From contig CAZTNA010000016.1 in NCBI GenBank assembly GCA_964615305.1, positions 4,000 through 67,999 on the forward strand: a stretch of 64,000 nt of DNA. Reading direction: 5' to 3'. The DNA comes from Bog-950 sp964615305 (GTDB taxonomy: Bacteria > Bacteroidota > Bacteroidia > Chitinophagales > LD1). The first letter of the stretch is position 1; every line of letters begins with the position of its first letter. The translations under genes were made by a program, and so were the position numbers. Of the stretch, positions 36,809 to 46,426 are shown piece after piece. A model generated the notes under the pieces. That model did no database searches and was not told where the DNA came from. It was given only the letters and a program-made list of their open reading frames with translations.

Positions 36809-39069
36809 GTGCTCTTCGGTATTGTTTTCTTTTCATGATCTATGTATCTGCTTTTTTGCTTTGCTCGTGTTATAGTGACAAGCCGCGAAAAACACCGGCC
36901 ACGGAAACCAATATGCGCGAAGTGTTAGCGGACTTGTATAACCAGCAAAAGTTTCCCGGATGTTTTATCAGAAATGACTTAGCCATTAAGTATTTCGAAG
37001 AAGAAATTGGAAAAACATCTTCCGGTAACCGGCTCGAACGATGCAAGCTTGAAGTTGGTTTAGCGCATCAGCTACTTAGCAGTAATAAGGTGGATGAAAG
37101 CATAGACTTGTATAAAAAGCTGCTCAGACAAATCCCTCAGTTCACAGAAATAAGCAGTGGCGAAAAAACAGAGGCCATAGATATGCTAGAAAATGCACTT
37201 TGTGTGGCATTTGTAAGAAAAGGCGAACTACAAAACTGTGCTACAAATCATAATTCAGCTTCGTGTATTTTGCCGTTTCAATCACCCGCATTGCACCGCG
37301 ACAAGTCCGGTTCAGACTCGGCCATAGTGCACTTGATTCAATACCTGAACGCGCACCCAAATGACTCACGAATGATTTGGTTACTCAACATTGCTGCCGC
37401 AACCATTAATAGGCATCCGGATGTAGTACCACCAATGTATCGCGTTGATTTCGGCAAATATTCAAGAGAAAATTCTTTTGAAAAATTTACGGATGTTGCT
37501 TTAGAAAAAGGAGTTAACAGCTTTGGGCATTTTGGCGGAGCAGGTGTTGACGATTTCAATAATGATAGCTTGCCCGATATTTTTGTAACATCCACTCCAC
37601 TCAATGCTAACGTACATTTATATCTGCAAACTCGCGACTCGGGCTTTATAGATTTTACAGATCAAGCGGGGCTCAGCGGAATTACGGGTGGTGGAAACAC
37701 TCACCATGCCGATTTTGATAATGATGGTTGGCTCGATGTTTTTATTAGCCGTGGTGGTTGGTTAGGTGCAGGTGGTTTTCAACCAAATTCATTGTTACGA
37801 AATTTAGGAAATGGAAAGTTTGAAGATGTAACAGCGAAGGCCGGACTTTTTTCTTATAAAATAACACATAGTGCATGTTGGGCCGATTTTAATAACGATG
37901 GCTGGCTCGATTTATTTGTTGGTAATGAGAACCAATCTTTTGATGAGTACAATGCAGGACCATTTGCTAACAGCGGCAGCGAACTTTTTCTAAACAACAA
38001 AAACGGAACCTTTACAAATGTAAGCAACGAATGTGGAATAAACATTAACGCATGGGTTAAGGGGTGCGTATGGTTCGACTATAATAACGATGCTTTGCCT
38101 GACCTATATGTTTCGATTTTTGGAGGCAAAAATTTGCTGTACAGAAACGATGGCGCTATAGCCAACGGCAATAATCACTTTACAGAGGTAGCAGAACAGG
38201 CCGGAGTATCGCTGCCGGTTTATAGTTTTCCGGCTGCAGCGTTTGATATTAATCAAGATGGCTGGGAAGATTTGTTTGTTAATGGCTTTAATACCGACAA
38301 CACATCTATGGCTCTTGAGTATATGGATAGAATAAAGCCAGAAAACCCGGTGATGATTTTTATTAACCAAAAAGACGGAACCTTTAAAGAAGCAGCAAAA
38401 GAAATGGGAGTAAACCGTTCAATTTACGCCATGGCATTAAACTATGGAGATATTGACGCTGACGGATTTCCTGATATTTACATGGGCACCGGATATGGCG
38501 ATTTGGCTGCATTGTTTCCTAACATTTTACTACAAAACAAAAACGGAAAAAAATTTTTAGATGTAACAAGTTCCAGCGGTACAGGTCATTTACAAAAGGG
38601 CCACGGCATAGCAATAGCTGATATTGACTGCGATGGCGACAATGATATTTACGCAGAGCTTGGTGGGTTTCTGGAGGGCGACTGGTTTTGGAATGCTAAC
38701 TTCGATAACCCGGGCAATAGCAACCAATGGATAGTTTTGCGTTTGGAAGGAACATCAGCAAATCGAAACGCTATTGGGGCTCGCGTAACTATTTCGGTAA
38801 ATACAACATCCGGCTCACAAAAAATATTTACCAGAATAAGTACAGGCGGCAGCTATGGTTGTTCGCCCCTGCAGCAATTGGTTGGTCTCGGAAATGCTGT
38901 TGGTGTTGATAAAATAGAAGTGTATTGGCCCGGGAAAACAACACCTCAAGTGTTTACCGGTATGCAGCAAAAAAAGGCGTATAAGTTAACTCAAAACAAG
39001 CTTATGCCTGAAGAAATGGAGTACAAGGTCATAAAAAAAACTGCGGATAAGAAGCTGCATTATCATTAG
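36805..39069 (+). CDS. FG-GAP / ASPIC-UnbV lipoprotein with helical N-terminal domain
   Basis: 754 residues. Lipobox at LLCSC (Cys22). A TPR-like helical part of about 200 residues precedes many FG-GAP repeats with calcium-binding DFNNDG-type loops (for example DFDNDGWLDVFI, DYNNDALPDLYV). The C-terminal UnbV domain has GARVTISV and VGLGNAVGVDKIEVYWPG. This is the CRTAC1-like layout, known from many secreted Bacteroidota proteins without a proven function. It is co-translated with the SGNH-like gene and is one of two such proteins in the window; the other (27256) is longer and lacks the helical start. Confidence 0.85.
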   Translation: MSALRYCFLFMIYVSAFLLCSCYSDKPRKTPATETNMREVLADLYNQQKFPGCFIRNDLAIKYFEEEIGKTSSGNRLERCKLEVGLAHQLLSSNKVDESIDLYKKLLRQIPQFTEISSGEKTEAIDMLENALCVAFVRKGELQNCATNHNSASCILPFQSPALHRDKSGSDSAIVHLIQYLNAHPNDSRMIWLLNIAAATINRHPDVVPPMYRVDFGKYSRENSFEKFTDVALEKGVNSFGHFGGAGVDDFNNDSLPDIFVTSTPLNANVHLYLQTRDSGFIDFTDQAGLSGITGGGNTHHADFDNDGWLDVFISRGGWLGAGGFQPNSLLRNLGNGKFEDVTAKAGLFSYKITHSACWADFNNDGWLDLFVGNENQSFDEYNAGPFANSGSELFLNNKNGTFTNVSNECGININAWVKGCVWFDYNNDALPDLYVSIFGGKNLLYRNDGAIANGNNHFTEVAEQAGVSLPVYSFPAAAFDINQDGWEDLFVNGFNTDNTSMALEYMDRIKPENPVMIFINQKDGTFKEAAKEMGVNRSIYAMALNYGDIDADGFPDIYMGTGYGDLAALFPNILLQNKNGKKFLDVTSSSGTGHLQKGHGIAIADIDCDGDNDIYAELGGFLEGDWFWNANFDNPGNSNQWIVLRLEGTSANRNAIGARVTISVNTTSGSQKIFTRISTGGSYGCSPLQQLVGLGNAVGVDKIEVYWPGKTTPQVFTGMQQKKAYKLTQNKLMPEEMEYKVIKKTADKKLHYH

Positions 39070-39167
39070 CGGTGAACAGCACAAGCAGGTGGCGCTTAAA
39101 TAGAATAGAGAAGCTATCGCGGTAGCACGGGCCTTTAGTTAAAAAACACTCTTCAGTATAAAGAGCA

Positions 39168-40016
39168 ATGAAAGAACAAAAGAAGGTAGTTCTTGTAACA
39201 GGAGCCAGTAGTGGTATAGGGTACTATACGGCATTGGCCTTAGCTAAAGAGAAAGCTGTGGTAATTTTGCTTTGTAGAAATAGCCGGCAAAGTATTATTG
39301 CACAGGAAAAATTAGTGAAGCAAAGCAATAACCCAGACATACATTTGTTTACAGCTGACTTAAGCCACCAGTGCGAAATTCGTGAAGTTGCCACTAAAAT
39401 TATTGTAAGATTCAGCAAGATTGATGTTTTGATAAATAATGCTGCCTGTGTTACTTCTGAATTTCAATTAACGAAAGATGGTGTTGAAATGCAGTGGGCT
39501 GTTAATCACCTTGCCCCTTTTTTGCTTACCCATTTGTTATTGCCAGCTCTTAAAAATTCAGAGCAGGGAAGAATAATAAATATTACTTCACGTGCACACC
39601 GTTTTGCTCAAGGAAGATTTCCCGAAGTGTTTACACCCGAAAATTATTCCGGAAATAGTACGTATAATCAAACTAAGCTGGCTAATATTTTGTTTACTTA
39701 TTGTTTAGCACAAAAGTTAGCTAACACTTCTGTTACTGTAAACTGTGCTTACCCGGGTTTGGTTAATACAGATATTGCGCTGAAACATAATTCGCTTTTT
39801 CGACAATGGTTCTGGAGGGCAATTCGAGTATTAGGAGTGTCGCCAAAGAAAGGCGCAGAAACAATTCTGTATCTGGCAACATCCGCCCTAGCCACAAACA
39901 AGACCGGAAAATACTTTGGACAGCTTAGTGAGCAAAAGTCATCTGATCTTTCGTACAACAGAGCGCTTGCAGAACAACTCTGGAATTTAAGTGCGCTTCA
40001 AACCGGTATTCATTAA
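39168..40016 (+). CDS. Short-chain dehydrogenase/reductase, possible DprE2-type partner
   Basis: 282 residues. TGASSGIG cofactor loop, NNAA and the YNQTK catalytic motif. It belongs to the RDH-like classical SDRs and is a paralogue of the SDR at 11467. Its neighbour 27 bases downstream is a GT-C-like protein that is a paralogue of the one fused in operon to the DprE1-like oxidase at 43371. In the known pathway a DprE1 oxidase works with the SDR reductase DprE2, so this gene is a candidate for that reductase; sequence alone does not prove it. Confidence 0.85.
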   Translation: MKEQKKVVLVTGASSGIGYYTALALAKEKAVVILLCRNSRQSIIAQEKLVKQSNNPDIHLFTADLSHQCEIREVATKIIVRFSKIDVLINNAACVTSEFQLTKDGVEMQWAVNHLAPFLLTHLLLPALKNSEQGRIINITSRAHRFAQGRFPEVFTPENYSGNSTYNQTKLANILFTYCLAQKLANTSVTVNCAYPGLVNTDIALKHNSLFRQWFWRAIRVLGVSPKKGAETILYLATSALATNKTGKYFGQLSEQKSSDLSYNRALAEQLWNLSALQTGIH

Positions 40017-40043
40017 AAAGATTTCATCTTGCACCATCATTGA

Positions 40044-41825
40044 ATGACCCGCACAGAAAAAATTTTGTTTGCAACAGCCGTGCTGTTTGCCGTATTAAAA
40101 ACTAGCGTTTTAATATGGGCTGCAAATTTTGGGCTAGATAGCACAGATGAAAGTTTTTTGTTAAACGGCTATCGTTATTGGCAACTATACAACACGTTTG
40201 ATTATTTCAAAGTGTTTAACCTGTTTACTAACACTGCAGAACTTTCAGTAGCTAATTTCCGGCTATTGAAAATTGTTATCGAAATTTTTTCTGCACTCAT
40301 ATTTGCTGGTTCGTTTTACAGGTGGTACAATTTTTATGCACACATAGAAGACCGAGCTACAGCACCGGTATGGCTTGTGTTTTTTTGTGTAGCAATAGCT
40401 CTCGGTCAGTCAGTAATTTTCAGACTGCTCAGCTACAATGAGATTGTGTATATGCTCATGTGTGTAAGCTGGTCGGCATTGCTGTTAGCAGAAATACAAG
40501 CCAAAAACATTTTTTCGGTCTTGGCATACACGCTAACAGGTCTGCTTACATCTGTCATGTTTTTTGTAAAGCCCCCGGCTGCTGTATTAGAAGTGGTATT
40601 GCTGTGTTGTTATGTTGTTAGCAGAGTAATTCAGCAAAAGAAATTCTATATGGGTAGAATGGTTGGATTGGTTGTTGGTGCAGGTGTGTTTCTGGCGTTG
40701 TATCCGGGCCTCGGGAAAAATTTTTCAAACTGGCTGCAAAATTTCATTTCGCTTGTTGCTGTATATAGAAACTTGGAGTACACAACAGATTTTATACTGT
40801 TTACTGCATTAGGAGAAATGTTTAACTACGTGCTGTTTTTCACAATAGCCACTGTTCCTGTTTGGCTACTAAATAAGCTCACCACAAGGGTTGCTGAAAG
40901 CTTTAAGCGTTGGAGTTTATTCTTGTTTTTGCACATAGCACTGGTTGTTGTTAGTGCCTGGCTGGCAGAAGTTGTGCTGAATGCACATTCGTATCACCGA
41001 TTTTTACATTACAGTATTTTGATTTTCATGGTGCTGGTTTATCACCTAGCTGCCATACGTTTTAGTGGCTTTCGCGGTCTGTGGCAGAGCGCAAAAAAAT
41101 TTATGATTCAACACAAGTTACGAATGCTTCTGCTTTTTTTGTTTTTGCATTTTGTTGTTGTTGGAGGCAGTACAGCTTCGCTTTCCGAAATGTTTTACAT
41201 ATTTCTTACGCCTGCATTGTTGGTGTTGTTTGTGCCGACTTACACTACTGCACAAGCTGTTCAACTTATTCGCTACCAAACCCTAGCCGGCACCTTACTG
41301 ATATTAATGACTTTCAACTTTTTTTACTTCAACATGGCACATGCTTACGGTCTGGCGAAAGGCTTATGGGAGCAGAACCGGCAAGTAAACCTGTCTGAAA
41401 ACATTTTGGTAGATGCAGATACTCAAATGATGTTTGAGAAACTAAACAGTTGTTTAGTAAAAGGCGGTTTCAGAAAAGGCAACCCCATTATTTCTCTCGA
41501 CTATTTATGCGGTATTGCTCACTTGGCAGGGGGCTACTCACCCGGATGCCCTTGTTATGTGCCCGGCAACGAAAACAAAATGAACTTCAATTGCCACTAT
41601 CTCCACTCAATTCCTGAAAGTGCTATACCAGATACTGTTGCAGTTTTATTCACCAACTATCAATCACAAAAGTTAGTCAGTTGTGTGCCCGCCAATGGTA
41701 GAGAATATAGTTTCACCATTACCGATTCTGTTTTTAATGCTTACACGCTGAATTCAGAAACTAAAGAAATGATGGGTGAAAAACCTGAGTATATTAAGAT
41801 AGGCTGGCTTACTTTTGTAAAGTAG
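40044..41825 (+). CDS. Polytopic membrane protein, GT-C glycosyltransferase-like (paralogue of 44714)
   Basis: 593 residues, about eleven helices and a soluble C-terminal part of about 130 residues. The loop after helix 1 is LDSTDESFLL (Asp32, Asp35, Glu36), the acidic first-loop motif of GT-C enzymes. The C-terminal domain shares blocks with the protein at 44714: GFRKGNPIISLDYLCGIAHL here against GYKKGDEIIALDALTGIAAT there. It follows the SDR gene closely and is probably co-transcribed with it. The stop is one base from the convergent aminotransferase stop. Confidence 0.72.
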   Translation: MTRTEKILFATAVLFAVLKTSVLIWAANFGLDSTDESFLLNGYRYWQLYNTFDYFKVFNLFTNTAELSVANFRLLKIVIEIFSALIFAGSFYRWYNFYAHIEDRATAPVWLVFFCVAIALGQSVIFRLLSYNEIVYMLMCVSWSALLLAEIQAKNIFSVLAYTLTGLLTSVMFFVKPPAAVLEVVLLCCYVVSRVIQQKKFYMGRMVGLVVGAGVFLALYPGLGKNFSNWLQNFISLVAVYRNLEYTTDFILFTALGEMFNYVLFFTIATVPVWLLNKLTTRVAESFKRWSLFLFLHIALVVVSAWLAEVVLNAHSYHRFLHYSILIFMVLVYHLAAIRFSGFRGLWQSAKKFMIQHKLRMLLLFLFLHFVVVGGSTASLSEMFYIFLTPALLVLFVPTYTTAQAVQLIRYQTLAGTLLILMTFNFFYFNMAHAYGLAKGLWEQNRQVNLSENILVDADTQMMFEKLNSCLVKGGFRKGNPIISLDYLCGIAHLAGGYSPGCPCYVPGNENKMNFNCHYLHSIPESAIPDTVAVLFTNYQSQKLVSCVPANGREYSFTITDSVFNAYTLNSETKEMMGEKPEYIKIGWLTFVK

Positions 41826-41826
41826 A

Positions 41827-43257
41827 TTACAGCAAATTCGAAAACTTTCGTTTTGCAAACTGCAACACAGCATCTGACAGCCCCTGATTTAACACATCCT
41901 CAAGAGCTTCAAAAAACAAATCAACCTCCTGTTCAGTTATTACGAGTGCAGGAGAAAAAACAAGCGCTACATGCTGATTAGTTGTAAACAACGCATAGAT
42001 GTTATGCCTTATAAACAATTGCTCAGCAACTGCCGCCACAACTATTTTTGCCAGTAAACGATCATCTTTAAACACATTGCCCGGCAACAGCTGCAATAAG
42101 CCGTTTAAGGCATTAAATTTTTCATGGAAAAATATTCCGAACAAAGCACCTGAACCCCGATAGCTATGTATAGTATTCGGAAACCTCAGCGCTAGTTGTT
42201 CTAGCCTCTGCCGGGTTTTGGTTTCAATACAACCACATTTTTTCTCATAGTTTTCATCTACCATTGTATTTATAGTTTCTAAAGCTGTAATACATTCTTC
42301 GCCAAAACCATTATATGTGGTGGTGTGCAGTGTGGCATTTCGCACATCGCCATAAGCCTTTGTGAGTATGTGATGTGCCGATACATACACCGAAACAGAA
42401 GCTTTGCCTCCACCCAACGACTTTGATGTAGCCAACACATCGGGCACAGCAAGTGAGTTCATAAAGTAAAACAACTTACCTGTTTTATACCAACCGCTAA
42501 ACACTTCGTCAAATACAAGTACAATGTTTTCTCTATTACACAAAGCTCTTATTTCTTCTAAAAACTCATTAGAACAGGCTTGTAAAGAGCCTGCTGAAAA
42601 TGGCTCCACTATCAAGGCATATACATCGCTTTCGCCACTCTGCTGCCTTATGGTAGCTAGCAGATTTTTTACTGACTGTATGGAGTTAAATTCAAAAGCG
42701 GCTGCGTCTAACTTTCCCTGATACTTAAAGTGGACCTCTTTAGATCGAGTAATAGCTCCAGCCCCCAGAAGTTTGCCATGAAATGAAATATCAGAATGAA
42801 GCACATATTTTCGCTTGCCTTCGTGATATTTATACGCCATTTTTAAAGCACCTTCTACGGCTTCAGCCCCTGAGTTGCAAAAAAACGAATACTGTAATGG
42901 TGCCGGTAAAAGTTGTGCTATGTTATGGCTAAGGGCAGCCAAGTATGGAGAGAAAACCGTTTTGTGCACTTCCATTTTGTTTTGCTGTTGAAACAGAATG
43001 CGGGCGTTTAGTATTCGTGGATGGTTATGCCCGGTGTTAAGCACGCCAATACCACCTGTAGTGTCAAGAATTTTTTTTCCACTTCGGGTAAACATCCATA
43101 CGCCTTCGGCTCGGTCTATTAGTTCATCACCAATTGAAAAACTAGTAAAAACATCGGCAAGTGCCGGATTAACGTATTGGCGATACATATTCTGCACTTG
43201 TTCGAGTGTTAGTTTATCACAATCGGAAGCAGTAAGTAGAGAAGCCGTTTTTTTCAT
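41827..43257 (-). CDS. Class III PLP-dependent aminotransferase
   Basis: 476 residues. FCNSGAEAVEGALK, VFDEVFSGWYKTGKLF (Asp250) and ATSKSLGGG (PLP lysine, Lys279) are the fold-type I class III landmarks. This class uses omega-amino acids, diamines or amino-ketones as substrates, not usually sugars. The substrate here is not recognised; no amine or ornithine pathway is near. It sits alone in inverted orientation between two parallel oxidoreductase/GT-C pairs, which suggests an amino-containing group on the local product, but that is a guess. Confidence 0.85.
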   Translation of the reverse strand: MKKTASLLTASDCDKLTLEQVQNMYRQYVNPALADVFTSFSIGDELIDRAEGVWMFTRSGKKILDTTGGIGVLNTGHNHPRILNARILFQQQNKMEVHKTVFSPYLAALSHNIAQLLPAPLQYSFFCNSGAEAVEGALKMAYKYHEGKRKYVLHSDISFHGKLLGAGAITRSKEVHFKYQGKLDAAAFEFNSIQSVKNLLATIRQQSGESDVYALIVEPFSAGSLQACSNEFLEEIRALCNRENIVLVFDEVFSGWYKTGKLFYFMNSLAVPDVLATSKSLGGGKASVSVYVSAHHILTKAYGDVRNATLHTTTYNGFGEECITALETINTMVDENYEKKCGCIETKTRQRLEQLALRFPNTIHSYRGSGALFGIFFHEKFNALNGLLQLLPGNVFKDDRLLAKIVVAAVAEQLFIRHNIYALFTTNQHVALVFSPALVITEQEVDLFFEALEDVLNQGLSDAVLQFAKRKFSNLL

Positions 43258-43370
43258 GGGGTAAGAAAACAGAATGAAAATAGTTATTGAACGAATATCA
43301 GCAATGTAAAGCTCGCGACCTGTTGTAACAAAACATATTTTCGTAACGAGTATTTAATACAATACAACTT

Positions 43371-44717
43371 ATGGAAATTGTTACACGAGAACTAACCCAC
43401 TATGCCCGCCATAAAACTGTTACGGGTTTTTATGCTGAACCAACATCAACAAATGAGGTGGCTGAACTAATTCACACAGCGAGGCAACGCAGCCTTCGTG
43501 TTTGCGTAATGGGGGCACAAAACAGCTTCAGCGATATTTTTTTAGCAGAGGGGCAACTGCACATTTCTTTGATGCGCATGAACCAAATTCTACATGTAAA
43601 CCAGCATACTGGCGAAATTGTTGCACAGCCTGGAGTAAGAATTTGGCAACTGCTCCAAGTATTGTTGCCGTATGGTTGGTATCTGACAGGTATAAGCGGT
43701 TCCTACACCGACACTATTGGTGGAATGATTTCTTCTAACAGCCACGGAAAGGATAGTTGGAAAAAAGGAAATTGTGGTAACAATGTTTCCGCACTTAAAC
43801 TTCTTACAGCAGATGGTACAATTCAATGCGCGGAAAGAAACACACCCCTGATGAATGCGGTTATTGGAGGATTGGGTATGTTGGGTGTTGTTGTGGAGTT
43901 AAAGCTACAAGCTACCAAGTTGCCATCATTTACCATGCGGTGCAGAGATGCAGTAATTTCAACAAGTGGTATTTCAGCATTTCAATCTGACGCAGATTAT
44001 AAATACGCGGTGGTAGATATGGCAAATAGAGGAAAACCACTTACTATAGTAAAAACAGCAAACTTCGATTCTACAATGCCTCCACAACAAATTGTTGTGC
44101 CCGAAGCCAAACCCACTGTATGGGGCATGCATTCTGCTGTGTTTTGGAAAATTTTACGTGTATTCTGGAACCCATACACCTATGCGTATTTTAATGCAAC
44201 CATACGCGCGGCACATCAACAGAATAAAACAGACTATCAGTCAACGCTACTTAATTACTGTTATCCGTGGCGTAAATACCCCGATAACTTTCGGGTACTT
44301 TCGGGCAATTCGTTTAGAGAAGTTCAAGCGCTTTTTTCTTACGAAAATTTTCAGGAAGCAGTAAGACGTGTAACAGAGCTAACTAGGCAATTTGGTATAT
44401 TTCCTATTAATGTAAACGTAAAATGGCACCAACCCGAGTCGTTCTATTTGTCATTTAGCGGCCAAGGTCTTTGTTTGCTCACCACTTTCGACTCATCCCT
44501 GCTAGATAACAGCAACGGAAAGAAATTTTTAGAGGCGTATATGCAGTTGATAGATTTGCTTAAAGGTAAAGTGTACCTATCGAAATATTCTTACATGACC
44601 AGCGAACAGGTGCGTAAACAATACCCCCGGTTTGATAACTGGATAAACGTGAAGAGCCAGGCTGACCCGGGCAACATGTTTACGTCTGACAGAGCAAAAA
44701 CTTTGTTGGGGTTATGA
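43371..44717 (+). CDS. FAD-linked oxidase, DprE1-like (polyprenylphosphoryl-ribose oxidase)
   Basis: 448 residues. The FAD-binding part has TIGGMISSNSHGKD (His125 of HGK matches the DprE1 covalent-flavin-loop region TIGGAIACDIHGK) and NNVSALKLLTADGTI, near-identical in pattern to DprE1 NHVRSMDLLTADGEI. The C-terminus KVYLSKYSYMT, QYPRFDNW and DPGNMFTSDRA match DprE1 YTAKDSRTT, MYPRVDEW and DPLRVFASDMA, with Lys405 at the catalytic Lys418 position. The benzothiazinone cysteine region (NICVDF in DprE1) appears changed (GLCLLTTF). DprE1 oxidises polyprenylphosphoryl-ribose as part of the ribose-to-arabinose epimerisation. It is co-translated with a GT-C gene (ATGA overlap). Confidence 0.85.
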   Translation: MEIVTRELTHYARHKTVTGFYAEPTSTNEVAELIHTARQRSLRVCVMGAQNSFSDIFLAEGQLHISLMRMNQILHVNQHTGEIVAQPGVRIWQLLQVLLPYGWYLTGISGSYTDTIGGMISSNSHGKDSWKKGNCGNNVSALKLLTADGTIQCAERNTPLMNAVIGGLGMLGVVVELKLQATKLPSFTMRCRDAVISTSGISAFQSDADYKYAVVDMANRGKPLTIVKTANFDSTMPPQQIVVPEAKPTVWGMHSAVFWKILRVFWNPYTYAYFNATIRAAHQQNKTDYQSTLLNYCYPWRKYPDNFRVLSGNSFREVQALFSYENFQEAVRRVTELTRQFGIFPINVNVKWHQPESFYLSFSGQGLCLLTTFDSSLLDNSNGKKFLEAYMQLIDLLKGKVYLSKYSYMTSEQVRKQYPRFDNWINVKSQADPGNMFTSDRAKTLLGL

Positions 44718-46426
44718 TGCAGCCAACAGTCAAGCGGCTGATGCTAATGTTGTTTGCCATACTTTATGTGGGCAAAGCCATTTTGTTTTTCTCATTTGTT
44801 GATTGTGGGGTTGATATAAGCGATGAGGGCCAGTTACTCATGGGGTTTCGATACCCTAAAGAGTATTACACGTTTCCGTATTATCAGTTTATTGCCCCAC
44901 TACTTGGTAGTGTGTTGAGTGATATTCTTTTTTCCAGAATGTTGAAGGTGGCTTTAGAAGTAGCTTTTATTTCACTCATCAGTGGAAGTATTTATTTGTG
45001 GCTTACCAGTATTCGACAAGAGTTAAGCGGATGGATGTTGTATGTTGAAATTTGGTTGGCTGCTTCGCTTTCAGCATTCACGTTTGTTTTTGCCCGAGTT
45101 ACATCTTACGATGATTTTGTTGGGGTTTTTCCATCGGTATCGCTGCTGTGTTTGTCGTTTGTTTTGTTTAGGAAAAATGTAAGCACAACTAAGAATATCC
45201 TACTAAGCGCATCTTGTGGGTTATTTCTTGGGTTCGTGTGTTTTATTAAAGCAACGGTTTTTGTTACAGTGCTTGCAGCATTCGGTTTTGCCATTTGGCG
45301 TTACAAGTATCAACACAGAACACAAATTGTCTTAACGGGTTCTTTCATACTAGCCGGCATAGTACTTGGTTTGTTGATTGGTGTTTGGTTGGTTGGTGGT
45401 ATGCTCATATTGTCAGCAGATTTTGAAGCGATAACAAAAATGTCAAACCTGTCTGCATACAATTTCAAGTTTATGTTAGCCAATTATTGGAAGCGTGATG
45501 CACCCTATCTGTTTCTGATTTTCATCTCTTGTGCATTTGTTTTTACCCGAGTAGCTAAAGAGAATTCAATGAAGTATTGGTTTTTTTGGTGTTTAATAAA
45601 CCTGTGTTTTGTTATGCTTCTCTATAAAATGGACATTAACTTTGCTGCGGTAGCTGAGCAGCACGTGTATCTGTTTTTGATTTTTACTATCGCTTCAGCT
45701 TTTGGTTGTTTTGTGTTGCAACCTAACGGCATATGTAGCAAGAGAAATATTGCCGTTATTCTTTTTTGGTGTTTCCCTTTTTTGCTGGCAGCCGGTACGG
45801 CTAATTCTGTTTTTGAGAATTCTTCTTTGTATATGGCTGTGTTTTTGTGTTTAGCTTATGTGAGTGCAGCCTATTGGTTTCCTGAGAGGGGGTTCAGATA
45901 TTTTATTGTGCTTGTGGTATTAACTACAGGGTACTTTGTGCACACGCAAATATTTCATCCTTATGGTTTGCCGACAAACATTTTAAAGCAAAATCAAGTG
46001 GCATTACTTGCAGATAACAGAATAGTGACAGACAGTTTATCTGCTTCCTTTTTCAACCAAATCTACACTGATCTGCAATTGGAGGGATATAAAAAGGGAG
46101 ACGAGATAATTGCTTTGGATGCGCTAACGGGGATTGCAGCAACAGTTGGAGCAAAAATGCCCCTCACAATGCAGTGGGTGAATGGTAGCGACAATCTCAA
46201 TTGTTACTTCACAGAAAAATTTAGGTACGAGAATCAAAAAGCTTTTCTTGTAACAGGTCAACGAGTTTCACCACAGCTACAAAATTGTTTAAGCAATACA
46301 CTCAATTTTCCTGATAAATATAAATTGGTTAGCGTTATTGCTAACCCCTATAAGCAAACATTCAAAATTCACTATGGAGCAGAGCTGAGTGATTCTGTTA
46401 AGATTTATGCTCCGGTAGCACGCTAA
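44714..46426 (+). CDS. Polytopic membrane protein, GT-C glycosyltransferase-like (paralogue of 40044)
   Basis: 570 residues, about eleven membrane helices, and a soluble C-terminal part of about 120 residues. The first outer loop is VDISDEGQL (Asp34, Asp37, Glu38). It shares first-loop plan and the C-terminal GYKKGDEIIALDALTG block with 40044. It overlaps the stop of the DprE1-like gene, so the two are made together; a transferase that uses the lipid-linked pentose produced by DprE1 is the natural reading. Start could be either of two adjacent ATGs. Its stop overlaps that of the convergent GNAT gene. Confidence 0.75.
   Translation: MMQPTVKRLMLMLFAILYVGKAILFFSFVDCGVDISDEGQLLMGFRYPKEYYTFPYYQFIAPLLGSVLSDILFSRMLKVALEVAFISLISGSIYLWLTSIRQELSGWMLYVEIWLAASLSAFTFVFARVTSYDDFVGVFPSVSLLCLSFVLFRKNVSTTKNILLSASCGLFLGFVCFIKATVFVTVLAAFGFAIWRYKYQHRTQIVLTGSFILAGIVLGLLIGVWLVGGMLILSADFEAITKMSNLSAYNFKFMLANYWKRDAPYLFLIFISCAFVFTRVAKENSMKYWFFWCLINLCFVMLLYKMDINFAAVAEQHVYLFLIFTIASAFGCFVLQPNGICSKRNIAVILFWCFPFLLAAGTANSVFENSSLYMAVFLCLAYVSAAYWFPERGFRYFIVLVVLTTGYFVHTQIFHPYGLPTNILKQNQVALLADNRIVTDSLSASFFNQIYTDLQLEGYKKGDEIIALDALTGIAATVGAKMPLTMQWVNGSDNLNCYFTEKFRYENQKAFLVTGQRVSPQLQNCLSNTLNFPDKYKLVSVIANPYKQTFKIHYGAELSDSVKIYAPVAR

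Noticed and set aside
39070..39167. GCTATCGCGGTAGC-like short hairpin suspected as an RNA gene
   Set aside because: The stem is only 4 bases, has no T tract and no tRNA features.
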